A DNA stretch of 64,000 bases from Neobacillus sp. DY30 (GTDB taxonomy: Bacteria; Bacillota; Bacilli; Bacillales; Cytobacillaceae), in assembly GCF_030123065.1 (NCBI RefSeq), contig NZ_CP126093.1, forward strand, positions 3,352,001 to 3,416,000, read 5' to 3'. Made by a program: the position numbers and the translations under genes. The notes beneath the pieces are model-generated. The model searched no databases, was not told the origin of the DNA, and worked only from the letters and a program-made list of their open reading frames with translations. Below, piece after piece: positions 16,800-25,561 of the stretch; the stretch's first letter is position 1, and each line of letters opens with the position of its first letter.

Positions 16800-17945
16800 A
16801 TGACAAAAAAACAATGCATTGCTATGTTGTTAGCAGGAGGGAAGGGATCAAGACTAAAAGAATTAACTCGCAACTTAGCAAAGCCAGCTGTCCCGTTTGG
16901 GGGTAAATACCGGATCATAGATTTTGCTCTAAGTAATTGTAAAAACTCTAGCATTGATACAGTTGGAATTCTTACTCAATACAAACAAGAGACTCTTCAG
17001 AATTATATAGAGAATGGAGAAAAATGGGGCTTAAATCGAAAAATTGGAGGAGTAGCCATCCTTCAGCCTAAACATAGTGAAAATAGTTATGAGGGGACTG
17101 CACATGCGGTTTATGAGAACCTCCGATTTATCGAAAGTCAAAATCCAGAATATGTCCTCATCCTATCCGGCGATCACATATATAAAATGGATTATAGTCA
17201 TATGGTCAATGAGCATAAACGTTCTGGAGCTGATGCAACGATTTCCGTTATTCAAGTCCCATGGAGTGAAGCCAGCAGATTTGGAATTATGAATATTAAT
17301 CCAGAGAATAGTCAGATTATCGAGTTTGAGGAGAAGCCTGAATATCCAAAGTCTAATCTTGCGTCAATGGGAATCTATTTATTTAACTGGCCAATCCTAA
17401 AAAAATTTCTAGAAAAAGAAGAGAACAATCCATCTTCCTCAAAGGATTTCGGAAAAGATGTTATTCCATCAATGCTTCAGGCTGACTGCCATTTACATGC
17501 CTATCACTTCTATGGTTATTGGAAGGATGTTGGTACCGTTCAAAGTTTTTGGGAAGCTCATATGGATCTTCTATCAGTAAATACTAACCCGATATTAAAA
17601 AATGAGGAATGGATTATTTATACGAACGGAATGAGCCAGCCGCCCATGTATTTGGATGGAAAAGCAACCTTGCAACAATCTATTATAAGTGAAGGCTGCA
17701 AGGTTTATGGAGAGGTTGAAAATTCGGTGTTATTTTACGGAGTTATTGTAGGAAAAGGGGCAATCATAAAAGATTCGGTGATTTTGCCCAATACCATAAT
17801 AGGAGAAAACGCTGAGATTTATCGCTCCGTTGTTGGAAGCGGAAGTTTCATTGCCGCTAATGCCAAGGTTGGTGATTCTACACCATTTAGTGACATTACT
17901 CTAATAGGTGATAACGAAAACATTCAAGCACTCGTTTATAAATAA
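16800..17945 (+). CDS. glgC: Glucose-1-phosphate adenylyltransferase GlgC
   Basis: GlgC makes ADP-glucose from glucose-1-phosphate and ATP for glycogen synthesis. The 381-residue protein has [12 protein letters not shown] (nucleotide site), [36 protein letters not shown] and [15 protein letters not shown] (sugar-phosphate site), then a left-handed beta-helix end ([16 protein letters not shown]). Start at ATG 16800, because AGAGGTGAT stands just before it. B. subtilis has glgB-C-D-A-P in one operon, but here glgC is alone, with no glgB, D, A or P in the window. It may therefore work with enzymes encoded elsewhere. Confidence 0.93.
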   Translation: MTKKQCIAMLLAGGKGSRLKELTRNLAKPAVPFGGKYRIIDFALSNCKNSSIDTVGILTQYKQETLQNYIENGEKWGLNRKIGGVAILQPKHSENSYEGTAHAVYENLRFIESQNPEYVLILSGDHIYKMDYSHMVNEHKRSGADATISVIQVPWSEASRFGIMNINPENSQIIEFEEKPEYPKSNLASMGIYLFNWPILKKFLEKEENNPSSSKDFGKDVIPSMLQADCHLHAYHFYGYWKDVGTVQSFWEAHMDLLSVNTNPILKNEEWIIYTNGMSQPPMYLDGKATLQQSIISEGCKVYGEVENSVLFYGVIVGKGAIIKDSVILPNTIIGENAEIYRSVVGSGSFIAANAKVGDSTPFSDITLIGDNENIQALVYK

Positions 17946-17949
17946 TACC

Positions 17950-17979
17950 TAAGCGAAATCCTAAGGATTTCGCTTTTTT
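17950..17979 (+). terminator. Intrinsic terminator after glgC
   Basis: AGCGAAATCC and GGATTTCGCT with a 3-nt loop, then six T. Confidence 0.9.
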
Positions 17980-18022
17980 AGCAGACTGGTATTAATAGTA
18001 TCTTATAAGCTAATCAAATGGA

Positions 18023-18724
18023 TTATTTTCCCTTAAGAAAGGTTTCGATGTCATTTGATAGAATTTCCGTATCCCATGGAAACCAAAAGTAGGTAGTACC
18101 ATCATATTGCACGTTATACTGATAAGCTATAGGTTCGTCTGTATACAAAACAATATGGAAATGGACCGGGTCGCCTTTTTCCATATTGGGCTGAAAATTC
18201 GGTGACTCTTCACTATTCTCTAATAGCTGAAGAAGGGGAGTAAACTCTTCACGATTTGTATAATTACTTAGAAGTTTATTTCCCTCAGTTGTATAAGGTT
18301 GATAGATCTCTACTTTATTAACTTTATCAAGTGGCACATTATGAAAATGCCATTTTTGATCGATTCCGTCCCTTGAATAATAAACCCTATAGCCATTAAT
18401 TTGGCTGGCATCCTTTACCGCTATTAAATATGGCCGCCCAATAATGGCGAAAATCTCGGTTCCTTTTTCGTGAAAGGCGGCGTCACCATTTCTAATTTTG
18501 TAGTTTGGATTTGTTACGTTGTCAGCGACTTTATATTTAACTGTGCCTAGTTTTTCCCCGATATATTTTTCATCCGCTAAAACACCTGAATAAATCCCGT
18601 TGTACTCAATTCCATCCCACTTAATAAAATCAATCCAGTCAATAACACTATGTCCGTCAAATGGTGTTGACCGACAACCAGTTAAAACAAGCAATAGTAA
18701 AATAAACAGACCCCATTTTCTCAT
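18023..18724 (-). CDS. Predicted lipoprotein, function unknown
   Basis: 233 residues with a type II signal peptide: MRKWGLFILLLLVLTGC, lipidated Cys at about residue 17. The rest (FDGHSVIDWIDFIKWDGIEY and onward) is soluble, rich in aromatic and charged residues, and I do not recognise it; it would sit on the outer face of the membrane. ATG 18724 has GAGGGGTGAT at ideal distance, so it is preferred to the in-frame ATG 18739, which lies inside that binding site. It is the last of several lipoprotein genes on this strand, separated from the selenoprotein gene by a terminator. Confidence 0.7.
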   Translation of the reverse strand: MRKWGLFILLLLVLTGCRSTPFDGHSVIDWIDFIKWDGIEYNGIYSGVLADEKYIGEKLGTVKYKVADNVTNPNYKIRNGDAAFHEKGTEIFAIIGRPYLIAVKDASQINGYRVYYSRDGIDQKWHFHNVPLDKVNKVEIYQPYTTEGNKLLSNYTNREEFTPLLQLLENSEESPNFQPNMEKGDPVHFHIVLYTDEPIAYQYNVQYDGTTYFWFPWDTEILSNDIETFLKGK

Positions 18725-18780
18725 TCCATCACCCCTCATAAATATAGACGAATCCTTTAATTTTTGGTTCCATCTAATTT

Positions 18781-18822
18781 AAAAAACGACAATCCACAAT
18801 CGAGTTGATTGTGGATTGTCGC
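18781..18822 (-). terminator. Intrinsic terminator after the redoxin selenoprotein gene
   Basis: A perfect 15-bp stem (18787-18801 with 18807-18821) followed on the minus strand by six T. Confidence 0.9.
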
Positions 18823-18851
18823 AAGATGAGGTAAATTTAGATAGTTCAAAT

Positions 18852-19361
18852 TTAGTTTAAATTATTATATTCATCCTTAATTTCTTCTACTGTTTTATCA
18901 ATTTGCTCTCCCCAGTGATCATTAACTGTTTTAAAAACAACTTTCCCGTCTTGATCAAGCATGCCATAACCTCTATATGCGACATCGCCATTTTTCATCC
19001 CCATGTGGTCTATTAATTCTAACTCGGGATCAGATATGAAGGAGAGACTTTTTCCATAAATACTCTCTAATTCTTTGTATAATTGAAGCTGTTCTTCGGG
19101 TAAATCTTTGCTAATGATGTACATTTCTACATCCATACCATCTAGTTTACCAAGATTTTCGTGCAACTGAACTAGTTGCTGATGGCAAAGTCCTCAGGTG
19201 TATGTTGTAATAAAAAAGAAAACTGTCAGTTTTTCTAATGGAAATGTGACTTCTTTCCCATTTTGGTTATGTAACGTAATTGGCTCGCTGAGTGCCTTTT
19301 GTCCACATGCTGTTAATACTAAAACTGCTATGAAGAAAAAAACTAGTACTTTTGTTTTCAT
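18852..19361 (-). CDS. Membrane-anchored redoxin selenoprotein (UGA = Sec at residue 56)
   Basis: From ATG 19361 (AAAGGAG 6 nt upstream) the frame reads a lipoprotein signal ending VLVLTACG, then a thioredoxin-fold domain, and meets TGA at 19194-19196. It goes on without another stop to TAA at 18852. The UGA falls in FITTYT-U-GLCHQQL, exactly the first cysteine of a C-x-x-C thiol redox site, giving U-G-L-C. A 6-bp hairpin with a 5-nt loop follows 14 nt later. The remainder (YIISKDLPEEQ, GYGMLDQDGKVVF) fits AhpC/TSA-type redoxins related to SCO1 proteins. Length 169 residues. I infer a selenocysteine-dependent thiol oxidoreductase or peroxidase on the outer membrane face, next to the cytochrome c-551 gene. 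The alternative, a nonsense mutation, is less likely given the position and the other UGA genes here. Confidence 0.85.
19163..19179 (-). promoter_or_regulatory. SECIS-like hairpin in the redoxin selenoprotein gene
   Basis: GCAACT-AGTTC-AGTTGC on the minus strand, starting 14 nt after the UGA, with a G in the apical loop. This fits the place and size of bacterial SECIS elements bound by SelB. Confidence 0.55.
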
Positions 19362-19466
19362 ATAGTGCTCCTTTTATTCTATTGAATTGTGCATTAACAC
19401 CTTAATTGTAGTGTAAACTATTTTACCAATCAAATAATTGGATTAGATGTAAAACCTTTTTCAAAA

Positions 19467-19503
19467 TAAAAAACCAGATTGGATTTTCCATTCTGGTTTT
19501 TCC
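19467..19503 (-). terminator. Intrinsic terminator after cccB
   Basis: AAACCAGAATGG and CCAATCTGGTTT on the minus strand, followed by a T run. Confidence 0.85.
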
Positions 19504-19506
19504 TGC

Positions 19507-19863
19507 TTATTTCTTTTCTGCAAGCCATGAAGCTACGGCATCTGCGTCTTCACCTGTAAGGATTCCTCCAGGCATACCGCCTTTACCCTTTACAATAATT
19601 TCTTCAATTTCATCTTTTGAGTATTTAGAGCCGACCTTGTCTAAGTCAGGAGCTCCTCCACTTTTTAAATCTCCACCGTGACAAGAAGAACAGTTTTGTT
19701 GATAAAGCGCATCTCCATCACCAGCATCTGCGGTTTGTTGTTCATCGCCAGCCTGTTCCTCAGTAGTTGTTGTATCCTGTTCAGTTTCATCGTCACCGCC
19801 GCCGCAGGCTGTTATAAAGCCTAGTAAGGCAATAAAAATTAACCCATAGAGCAGTTTTTTCAT
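19507..19863 (-). CDS. cccB: Cytochrome c-551, membrane-anchored lipoprotein
   Basis: 118 residues: lipoprotein signal peptide with the lipobox ITAC (Cys about residue 20), a linker rich in Asp, Glu, Gln and Thr (residues about 23-52), then a small class I cytochrome c domain with CSSCH haem site and a distal Met in GGMPGG. The layout matches B. subtilis CccB. It should carry electrons on the outer face of the membrane, likely to a terminal oxidase. GGAGGTGATA precedes the ATG. It is followed by its own terminator, then by the redoxin selenoprotein gene on the same strand. Confidence 0.92.
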   Translation of the reverse strand: MKKLLYGLIFIALLGFITACGGGDDETEQDTTTTEEQAGDEQQTADAGDGDALYQQNCSSCHGGDLKSGGAPDLDKVGSKYSKDEIEEIIVKGKGGMPGGILTGEDADAVASWLAEKK

Positions 19864-20026
19864 ATATTATCACCTCCGTATAATACTATGTTTTCTAAGT
19901 AAGCCGTTGAATATTCTGCAGTAAGTGGTTTTTCTATGTCAATGTACAGTTTAAAGTGGGATATAATCATTCAAATAAATATGAGATCTTTTTATGTAAT
20001 TTTTATTTATTGGAACGCTTTGCATA

Positions 20027-20062
20027 CAAAAAAACAGCTGACGATGATTAATCGACAGCTGC
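20027..20062 (-). terminator. Intrinsic terminator
   Basis: CAGCTG...CAGCTG hairpin with partly mismatched inner stem, followed on the minus strand by seven T; it touches the stop codon of the preceding small gene. Confidence 0.7.
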
Positions 20063-20403
20063 TACGGTTCCATTTTAAGATCTTCTTCCCAGTATCGGAT
20101 ACTCTCGGTTTTTGATGTAGGTTCTCGTTTAACCACTTTTCCATCTTCATCGTAATAGACTTCATATTCCTGATAGGTCTCGACGAAGTATCCATTCATT
20201 TTTTTTACATCGTCCAGCATATATTCCAACACTGGCACATCTGTTGGCGGTTCTACGTCTACTGGTTGTACCACTGCAGGTTCACTGGTTGTCGAATAGG
20301 AATAACTGCTATGAATAATTGAAAACGGTGAATCAAGATAGGCTGCGAGCGCAACAAAACCACACAGGAATAAAAACGTCGTGAAATGAGAATTTTTTTT
20401 CAT
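20062..20403 (-). CDS. Small secreted or anchored protein, unknown
   Basis: 113 residues with an N-terminal hydrophobic segment (FTTFLFLCGFVALAAYL, about residues 8-24) that could be a signal peptide or membrane anchor. A Pro/Val-rich linker follows (VVQPVDVEPPTDVPV), then a charged C-terminal part with Tyr-rich EVYYDEDGKVVKRE. A possible binding site (AGGAGTCGAGATGA) precedes the ATG. I do not recognise the family and no neighbour suggests a role. Confidence 0.6.
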   Translation of the reverse strand: MKKNSHFTTFLFLCGFVALAAYLDSPFSIIHSSYSYSTTSEPAVVQPVDVEPPTDVPVLEYMLDDVKKMNGYFVETYQEYEVYYDEDGKVVKREPTSKTESIRYWEEDLKMEP

Positions 20404-20469
20404 TCATCTCGACTCCTTTTTACAAGTACATCTCCGTAACCTATCTTATGCATGTCCTTATTACATATG

Positions 20470-21636
20470 CTAGTTTGTTTTAAACACTACAGCTTTTCTT
20501 CGATAAAATTGAAATAGAATCAAGGCCAAAACAGATATGATGGCTCCAGATAGATAAGGTAAACCGATTGAAAGAGAGAATAACCATCCTCCAAGTGGAG
20601 GACCAATGATTCTTCCTAAGGAATCAAAAGAAGATAGCAATCCTGTTGCGCTTCCATGGCCTGCATCAGTAGTTTTCGTCAGCAGGGAAGAGACGCTGGG
20701 ACGAATGACGCCGTTTCCAATACCAAAGATTGATAAAAATATAGCAGCAGTTGTAAAACTGTCAACAAATAGAATTAATCCAAAACCAATCGCAGATACA
20801 ATAATTCCACCTTGAATAACTGTACCTTCACCGTATTTTTTTGTTAATCTGCCTACCATGCCACCCTGTACCATGGCACCAGCAAACCCCATAATCATAA
20901 AAATATAACCTAGCTGAGCAGCTCCTAAACCAGCCTTCTTTGCAGCAAAATAAGCGAACGTTGCTTCTAAGCCAGAAAGTGAGAGAGAAATTAGTAGTTG
21001 TAATAAAAACAATACGGACGCAGGGCCAGAGAATGCCTTCCATCTCGATTGCGTTCTACTTTGATCTGCATTAGAATTATTTTTTTGTAAAGACTCTTTC
21101 AAGAAAAAGAAAATGATGACTAACGTAATCAGGGAAGAGGCACCTGCTAAATAAAATGGCATGCTCATACTTGATTTTGAAAATATTCCGCCAATAGCAG
21201 GACCAAATACAAAGCCTAATCCTACTGCTGCACCTACAATCCCCATTCCTTTCCCACGGTTTTCCGGAGTGGTAATATCGGCGACATAGGCCATCGCAGT
21301 CGGCATATTGGCTGAAGATAGGACTCCTCCAATAATACGAGCGGCAAATAACATCCAAAGATCAGTGGCCATCGCTTGGATAAAGAACGATAAAGATAAT
21401 CCAGCGATTCCTATCATCATGATTGGCTTACGACCAATACGATCGGATAATTTCCCCCAAAACGGTGCAAAGATTAGCTGCATCAGAGAATAAACAGCCA
21501 TTAATAATCCTAATTGCGTAGGGGAGGCACCCATTTCTTCGGCGTAAAATGGCAGAACCGGAATAATGATACCAAAGCCTATCATGACTAGGAACATAAC
21601 TAAAAATAAAATGAGTAAAGCTCTTTTTGTTTCCAA
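20470..21636 (-). CDS. MFS drug/efflux-type transporter
   Basis: 388 residues, twelve predicted spans. The family motif GKLSDRIGRKP lies in the 2-3 loop (about residues 61-71), and GAAVGLGFVFGPAIGG lies in span 5, the antiporter motif C of the 12-span drug:H+ family (TetA, NorA, Blt group). It begins with TTG (METKRALL) preceded by GGAGTTGGAG. Substrate unknown. It is a single gene on the minus strand with no regulator next to it. Confidence 0.85.
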   Translation of the reverse strand: METKRALLILFLVMFLVMIGFGIIIPVLPFYAEEMGASPTQLGLLMAVYSLMQLIFAPFWGKLSDRIGRKPIMMIGIAGLSLSFFIQAMATDLWMLFAARIIGGVLSSANMPTAMAYVADITTPENRGKGMGIVGAAVGLGFVFGPAIGGIFSKSSMSMPFYLAGASSLITLVIIFFFLKESLQKNNSNADQSRTQSRWKAFSGPASVLFLLQLLISLSLSGLEATFAYFAAKKAGLGAAQLGYIFMIMGFAGAMVQGGMVGRLTKKYGEGTVIQGGIIVSAIGFGLILFVDSFTTAAIFLSIFGIGNGVIRPSVSSLLTKTTDAGHGSATGLLSSFDSLGRIIGPPLGGWLFSLSIGLPYLSGAIISVLALILFQFYRRKAVVFKTN

Positions 21637-21865
21637 ATAACTCCAACTCCTAAATAATCTAAACAGCCTTAAATTTTTATGTAAAAAGTACTACAAATTT
21701 TGGCGCTATGCTTAGGATAATAGAAAACATGAATCTAATACAAGCATTTCAAATTATTATTTAAAATAAATTTCTATGATGATAGGATAACCTCTAATTA
21801 ACTCCTATCAAAAAAGTAGCAACAATCTATCACCTGCTAGCTAAATTATAGCAGGGAGATATAGA

Positions 21866-21900
21866 TAAAAAAGAGCACAAGCCTAAAGGGACAAGTGCTC
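21866..21900 (-). terminator. Terminator of the phnD-phnC-phnE operon
   Basis: GAGCAC ... GTGCTC hairpin followed on the minus strand by six T, directly after the phnE stop. The stretch 21637-21865 upstream of the MFS gene shows nothing else recognisable. Confidence 0.8.
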
Positions 21901-21901
21901 A

Positions 21902-23539
21902 TTATTTTACTGCTTTCCGGGTTGATTCGGATGCAAAGTCTGCAATGAAGACAAGAATCATATAACATAATAATAGTAACGTAATTTGTGTATAGTTAAA
22001 ATAACTCATCGCAAGCTTGAATTCCATTCCTAGACCACCTGCACCAACAAATCCTACTACAATCGTCGTCCTCATGATAACTTCCCATCTATATAAAATA
22101 TAGGTAAGAAATCGCGGAAGAACGAGAGGAAGAATGCCATAAAAGAAGATTTCCATTTTGGAAGCTCCTGCGGCTGCTAAGTTACGAATAGGTCTAGGAT
22201 CCATATCTTCCACAACTTCTGCCCAAAGTTTCCCAAGGATACCAAAGTTGTGAAGGGCTAATGCCAACGCACCTGGTAAAATTCCAGGTTTAAAAATAAA
22301 GATAATCATCATGGCCCAGACTAACTCTGGAACAGACCTTGAAAAAATATAAAGAAGCCGGATAAAAGCAAATAACGGCCAATTATACCATCTCTTTTTT
22401 AATGTAAGATTCCCATTGGCAATATTTCTTGCGGCAGGAATGACCGTAATGAAAGCGACGAGTGTGGAAAATCCAATTGCCATAATGCTCATTTCAAGAG
22501 TTTCCATTGTAAGTTTGAGTGCCAATGCCCAGCTTTCTCCATCCAGGAATGCTGGATTATCGTGATGGATTCCTAGAAGGCCGCCGAAAAACGTATTCGC
22601 ATATTCGATATTTTTTTCAGATAATAGCTCAAATAAACTAGCATTTTCACCAATTGAGATATACATCCACGAACCAACGATTAAGAATGAGGCAAATAGG
22701 ACAGACATCCAGCCCGAACCAAAACCTATTTTTCTTTTATGCTCAGTTAATCCCTTTCGGACCAAGTGGCTCCATCCATCGACCAATATCACAAGTGCAA
22801 TTAAGAAAAAAACAAAAGTCCAAACGGCATTATATTTTAAATCCGCCAGTGCCAATTGAATTTGAAAACCGAGCCCGCCCAGTCCAACAAAACTCATAAT
22901 GGCGGAAGAACGTATTGCACATTCAAACCTGTACATGGTATAACTTATAAAATCTGCCCAAACCAATGGGAGGTACCCATAAAACAGCGTCTGAAACCGC
23001 GAGGAACCTGCTGCTTTTAAGGCGATTATTGGTTGCTCGGGAACATCATTTAGCATATCTGCAAAAATACGACCAAGAATCCCGCCGTAAGGAATCGCTA
23101 GCGCTAGGATTGCAGCATATGGGGATAATCCTACGGCTGCTACAAAAAGCCATGCCCAAATTAATTCATGAATGGAACGAGTAAAACCTAGTATACCTCT
23201 AAAAAAAACCTTAGAAATCATACGCGAAAATCTACTTGAAGTTAAGGTTCCAGAGGCAAGAACACCCACAATAAAAGCATATACAATGGCCAGCGACATA
23301 CCGGCAACAGCATAAGCCAGCGTAATCCATGCTGACTCTAACCCGGCCAATAATATGCTTGATTCTAAATTTGGCTTGATTAGACCTTCAAATATCTGCA
23401 GCATGGTTGGTATACCACCTGCATGAAATAGCTCGGAGTTCCATTGAATGGAGGTAAGACTCCAAACGAAAACTGCCAGCAATAGTAAAGAAAGGATGAA
23501 TCTTTTATGCAATTGAAGGGAGGGGATTAGCTTCATCAT
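21902..23539 (-). CDS. phnE: PhnE-type ABC permease, two permease domains fused
   Basis: About 545 residues holding two consecutive copies of the PhnE permease domain. Each has its own ABC-coupling loop: GILGRIFADMLNDVPEQPI with GYLPLVWADF in the first, and GILGKLWAEVVEDMDPRPI with GILPLVLPRF in the second. Each ends with RSSAIMSFVGLGGLG or RTTIVVGFVGAGGLG. The usual PhnE has one domain and forms a dimer, so the fusion supplies both halves of the channel in one chain. ATG 23539 lies 1 nt after the phnC stop, with AAGGAGCAGG upstream. It forms one operon with phnD and phnC. The substrate is phosphonate-like or, given the PhnD type and the window context, a selenium oxyanion. Confidence 0.88.
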   Translation of the reverse strand: MMKLIPSLQLHKRFILSLLLLAVFVWSLTSIQWNSELFHAGGIPTMLQIFEGLIKPNLESSILLAGLESAWITLAYAVAGMSLAIVYAFIVGVLASGTLTSSRFSRMISKVFFRGILGFTRSIHELIWAWLFVAAVGLSPYAAILALAIPYGGILGRIFADMLNDVPEQPIIALKAAGSSRFQTLFYGYLPLVWADFISYTMYRFECAIRSSAIMSFVGLGGLGFQIQLALADLKYNAVWTFVFFLIALVILVDGWSHLVRKGLTEHKRKIGFGSGWMSVLFASFLIVGSWMYISIGENASLFELLSEKNIEYANTFFGGLLGIHHDNPAFLDGESWALALKLTMETLEMSIMAIGFSTLVAFITVIPAARNIANGNLTLKKRWYNWPLFAFIRLLYIFSRSVPELVWAMMIIFIFKPGILPGALALALHNFGILGKLWAEVVEDMDPRPIRNLAAAGASKMEIFFYGILPLVLPRFLTYILYRWEVIMRTTIVVGFVGAGGLGMEFKLAMSYFNYTQITLLLLCYMILVFIADFASESTRKAVK

Positions 23540-23540
23540 A

Positions 23541-24293
23541 TTAATCCTGCTCCTTAAGCTGATAAAGATCATTTAATAGCTCATCACTTACTTGTTCTGT
23601 TGGCAAATCAAAAAATATTTCACCGTTTTTCAGTGAAATAATTCTTGTGAAATATTTCCTTGCATACTCCACTGAATGCAGACTTGCAACTAATGTTTGA
23701 TTTTCCTCTGAAACAATTTTTGTCAGTATGGAAAGGACATCGTCGGCACGAGCTGGGTCGAGGGACGCTACAGGTTCATCTGCTAGAATGATTTCTGGAT
23801 TCTGTACCATTAATCTTGCCATTGCCACACGCTGCTGTTCACCGCCCGACAATGTTGCCGTTATTTCGTAAGATTTATCTCTGAGCCCGACTCTTTCTAG
23901 TGCTGTTAGGGCGGATTCCTTTTCTTGAGGGACTAGTAGTGAAAATAATGATTTGACTAAACTCCACTCTGATAATTTGCCCGCGAGTACATTATGAATA
24001 ACCGCTAGAGGACCAATTAAATCGAACTGTTGGCGGATGACACCAATTTTTTTGGCAAACTTCTTTCCTCGTTTGTATTCTGTAAGAGGCAGACTGTCTA
24101 TTAGGAGCTCGCCGCTTTGAAGAGGGACTAGACCGGCAATGGTATTCAATAAAGTGGTTTTTCCTGCACCGCTGGGACCGATTAATGCCACCAATTCACC
24201 TTGATTAATAGAAAAAGAAAGGGAAGATAAGGCTATCTTCCGCTCAAAATGTTTCGATATGTTTTTTGCTTCAATCATTGTCTTTGAAGACAT
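23541..24293 (-). CDS. phnC: PhnC-type ABC transporter ATPase
   Basis: 250 residues with Walker A GPSGAGKTT (about residues 38-46), Q-loop GVIRQQFDL, signature LSGGEQQRVAMARL and Walker B ILADEPVASLDP. The D-loop and the late VASLHSVEYARKY (H-loop) are present, so the ATPase looks intact. It energises the PhnD/PhnE importer and lies 13 nt downstream of phnD. The PhnC assignment rests on context and on the two-domain permease; sequence alone does not fix the substrate. Confidence 0.88.
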   Translation of the reverse strand: MSSKTMIEAKNISKHFERKIALSSLSFSINQGELVALIGPSGAGKTTLLNTIAGLVPLQSGELLIDSLPLTEYKRGKKFAKKIGVIRQQFDLIGPLAVIHNVLAGKLSEWSLVKSLFSLLVPQEKESALTALERVGLRDKSYEITATLSGGEQQRVAMARLMVQNPEIILADEPVASLDPARADDVLSILTKIVSEENQTLVASLHSVEYARKYFTRIISLKNGEIFFDLPTEQVSDELLNDLYQLKEQD

Positions 24294-24306
24294 GTAACAA
24301 CACCTA

Positions 24307-25215
24307 CTACTTAATAATCTCTAATTCTTTTGCAACTTCCTCAATCTTTTTATAGTTATCATTTTTTGTTTCAATAAATTTGTCGGTTTGGAACAAGTCG
24401 GCAATCTCTTTTGAATCGCCTGGCATAGAAAGAAGCGAGTCTGTTACTTTTTGCTTAGCTTCTCTGCCAAATACTTCTTCCACGTTGCTATTGATTGTCC
24501 AGTTATAATCGTAATAATCTGGAGTTGTATAGAAAACCTTCACTTTATTTGTATCAACTTTACCTTCTTTTACTGCGGCTTCCCAAACAGAAATGTTTAA
24601 CGCACCAGCTTGAAATGAACCAGATTCAATTAGCTTGTAAGTGGTATCATGTGAGCCTGAGAAGTTAGGCTTTCCATTAAAATCAGTGTTAGGGTCAATA
24701 CCTTCTTCATTTAAGAAATAACGCGGCATTAAATGTCCTGAAGTAGAGCTTTCACTGCCAAAAGTAAATGATTTTCCTTTTAAATCCGCTAATGTATTAA
24801 TTCCTGAGCCTTCTTGCGTAATAAATACGGATTTGAACTCTGCATCACGCGGGCGCTGTACGATGGATTCAGCTTCCGGAACAAGATTTCTAGCCTGAAC
24901 GCTTGTTAAACCTCCAAACCAAGCTAAATGGATTTCACCACGTTGGAATCCAGTAACTAAGGCTGCATAATCAACAGAAGGGACGAATTCTACCTTCATG
25001 CCGGTTTCTTCACTTAACTGCTTCGCAACTGCATCCATTCCTGATTGAAGAAATGCAGCATTTTGATCGGGAATTGCACCGATTTTAAATACTTCCTCTG
25101 TTTTTGTTTCCTTATTTCCTTCTTTTTCTTCTGTTGTTTTATCTTCAGTTTGCCCACAGGCTGCTAATGAAAAAACAAGCATAAATAAAATAATGCCAGT
25201 TAACCATTTTTTCAT
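24307..25215 (-). CDS. PhnD-like binding lipoprotein, putative selenate-type
   Basis: 302 residues: lipoprotein signal MKKWLTG...LVFSLAAC, a Glu/Lys/Thr-rich linker, then a two-lobe periplasmic-type binding domain. The motifs AIPDQNAA, LAWFGGLTSVQARNLVPE, FTFGSESSTSGHLMP and ALNISVWE match the branch of the PhnD family that I recall being annotated as putative selenate-binding, rather than classic phosphonate binders. With selD, selA and three further UGA genes in the same 64 kb, uptake of selenate or selenite is a reasonable guess. Phosphonate or phosphite remains possible. The start is ATG 25215, with GAGGTGA upstream; GTG 25227 overlaps that site. Confidence 0.8.
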   Translation of the reverse strand: MKKWLTGIILFMLVFSLAACGQTEDKTTEEKEGNKETKTEEVFKIGAIPDQNAAFLQSGMDAVAKQLSEETGMKVEFVPSVDYAALVTGFQRGEIHLAWFGGLTSVQARNLVPEAESIVQRPRDAEFKSVFITQEGSGINTLADLKGKSFTFGSESSTSGHLMPRYFLNEEGIDPNTDFNGKPNFSGSHDTTYKLIESGSFQAGALNISVWEAAVKEGKVDTNKVKVFYTTPDYYDYNWTINSNVEEVFGREAKQKVTDSLLSMPGDSKEIADLFQTDKFIETKNDNYKKIEEVAKELEIIK

Positions 25216-25561
25216 AAAATCATTCACCTCATAGATTTGTCGTTTAACACCGTAGTTATGTTACCTGCCAACTTGATTATAAAGAATTGTTTATTTTGAT
25301 TAAATTCATTTTATCTATTTATCCAATCGATTTTCATCTAAAATAACGATAGTTAAATATTAGGATAGTAAGAATAAAACCTTGATAATAAAGAAATCTC
25401 CCGCATATTTTACGGGAGATAGAAAATTATTGCGCGTTTATTTTTGTGACCATTCTTCGACATTCCAACCTTTGGTTACCTAATTTTCGTAAAAATAGGT
25501 TCCTGGCATACGAAAGCGTCTGTGTCTTAATGGTTGACTCAGGTAAAAAAATAAATACGTA
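25216..25561. other. Intergenic region between phnD and alkA
   Basis: AT-rich. It holds the alkA terminator (25388-25425) and, on the minus strand at about 25440-25545, a stop-broken reading stretch with a protein-like look (RRFRMPGTYFYEN, stop, VTKGWNVEEWSQK). This could be a decayed small gene, but there is no start codon or binding site. Confidence 0.4.
25388..25425 (-). terminator. Intrinsic terminator downstream of alkA
   Basis: ATCTCCCG ... CGGGAGAT stem with a T-rich tail on the minus strand. Confidence 0.65.

Noticed and set aside
25440..25545. Minus-strand stretch reading RRFRMPGTYFYEN, stop (TAG), VTKGWNVEEWSQK
   Set aside because: Looks like a decayed small gene, but the stop is TAG, not TGA, and there is no start or binding site; too weak to call.
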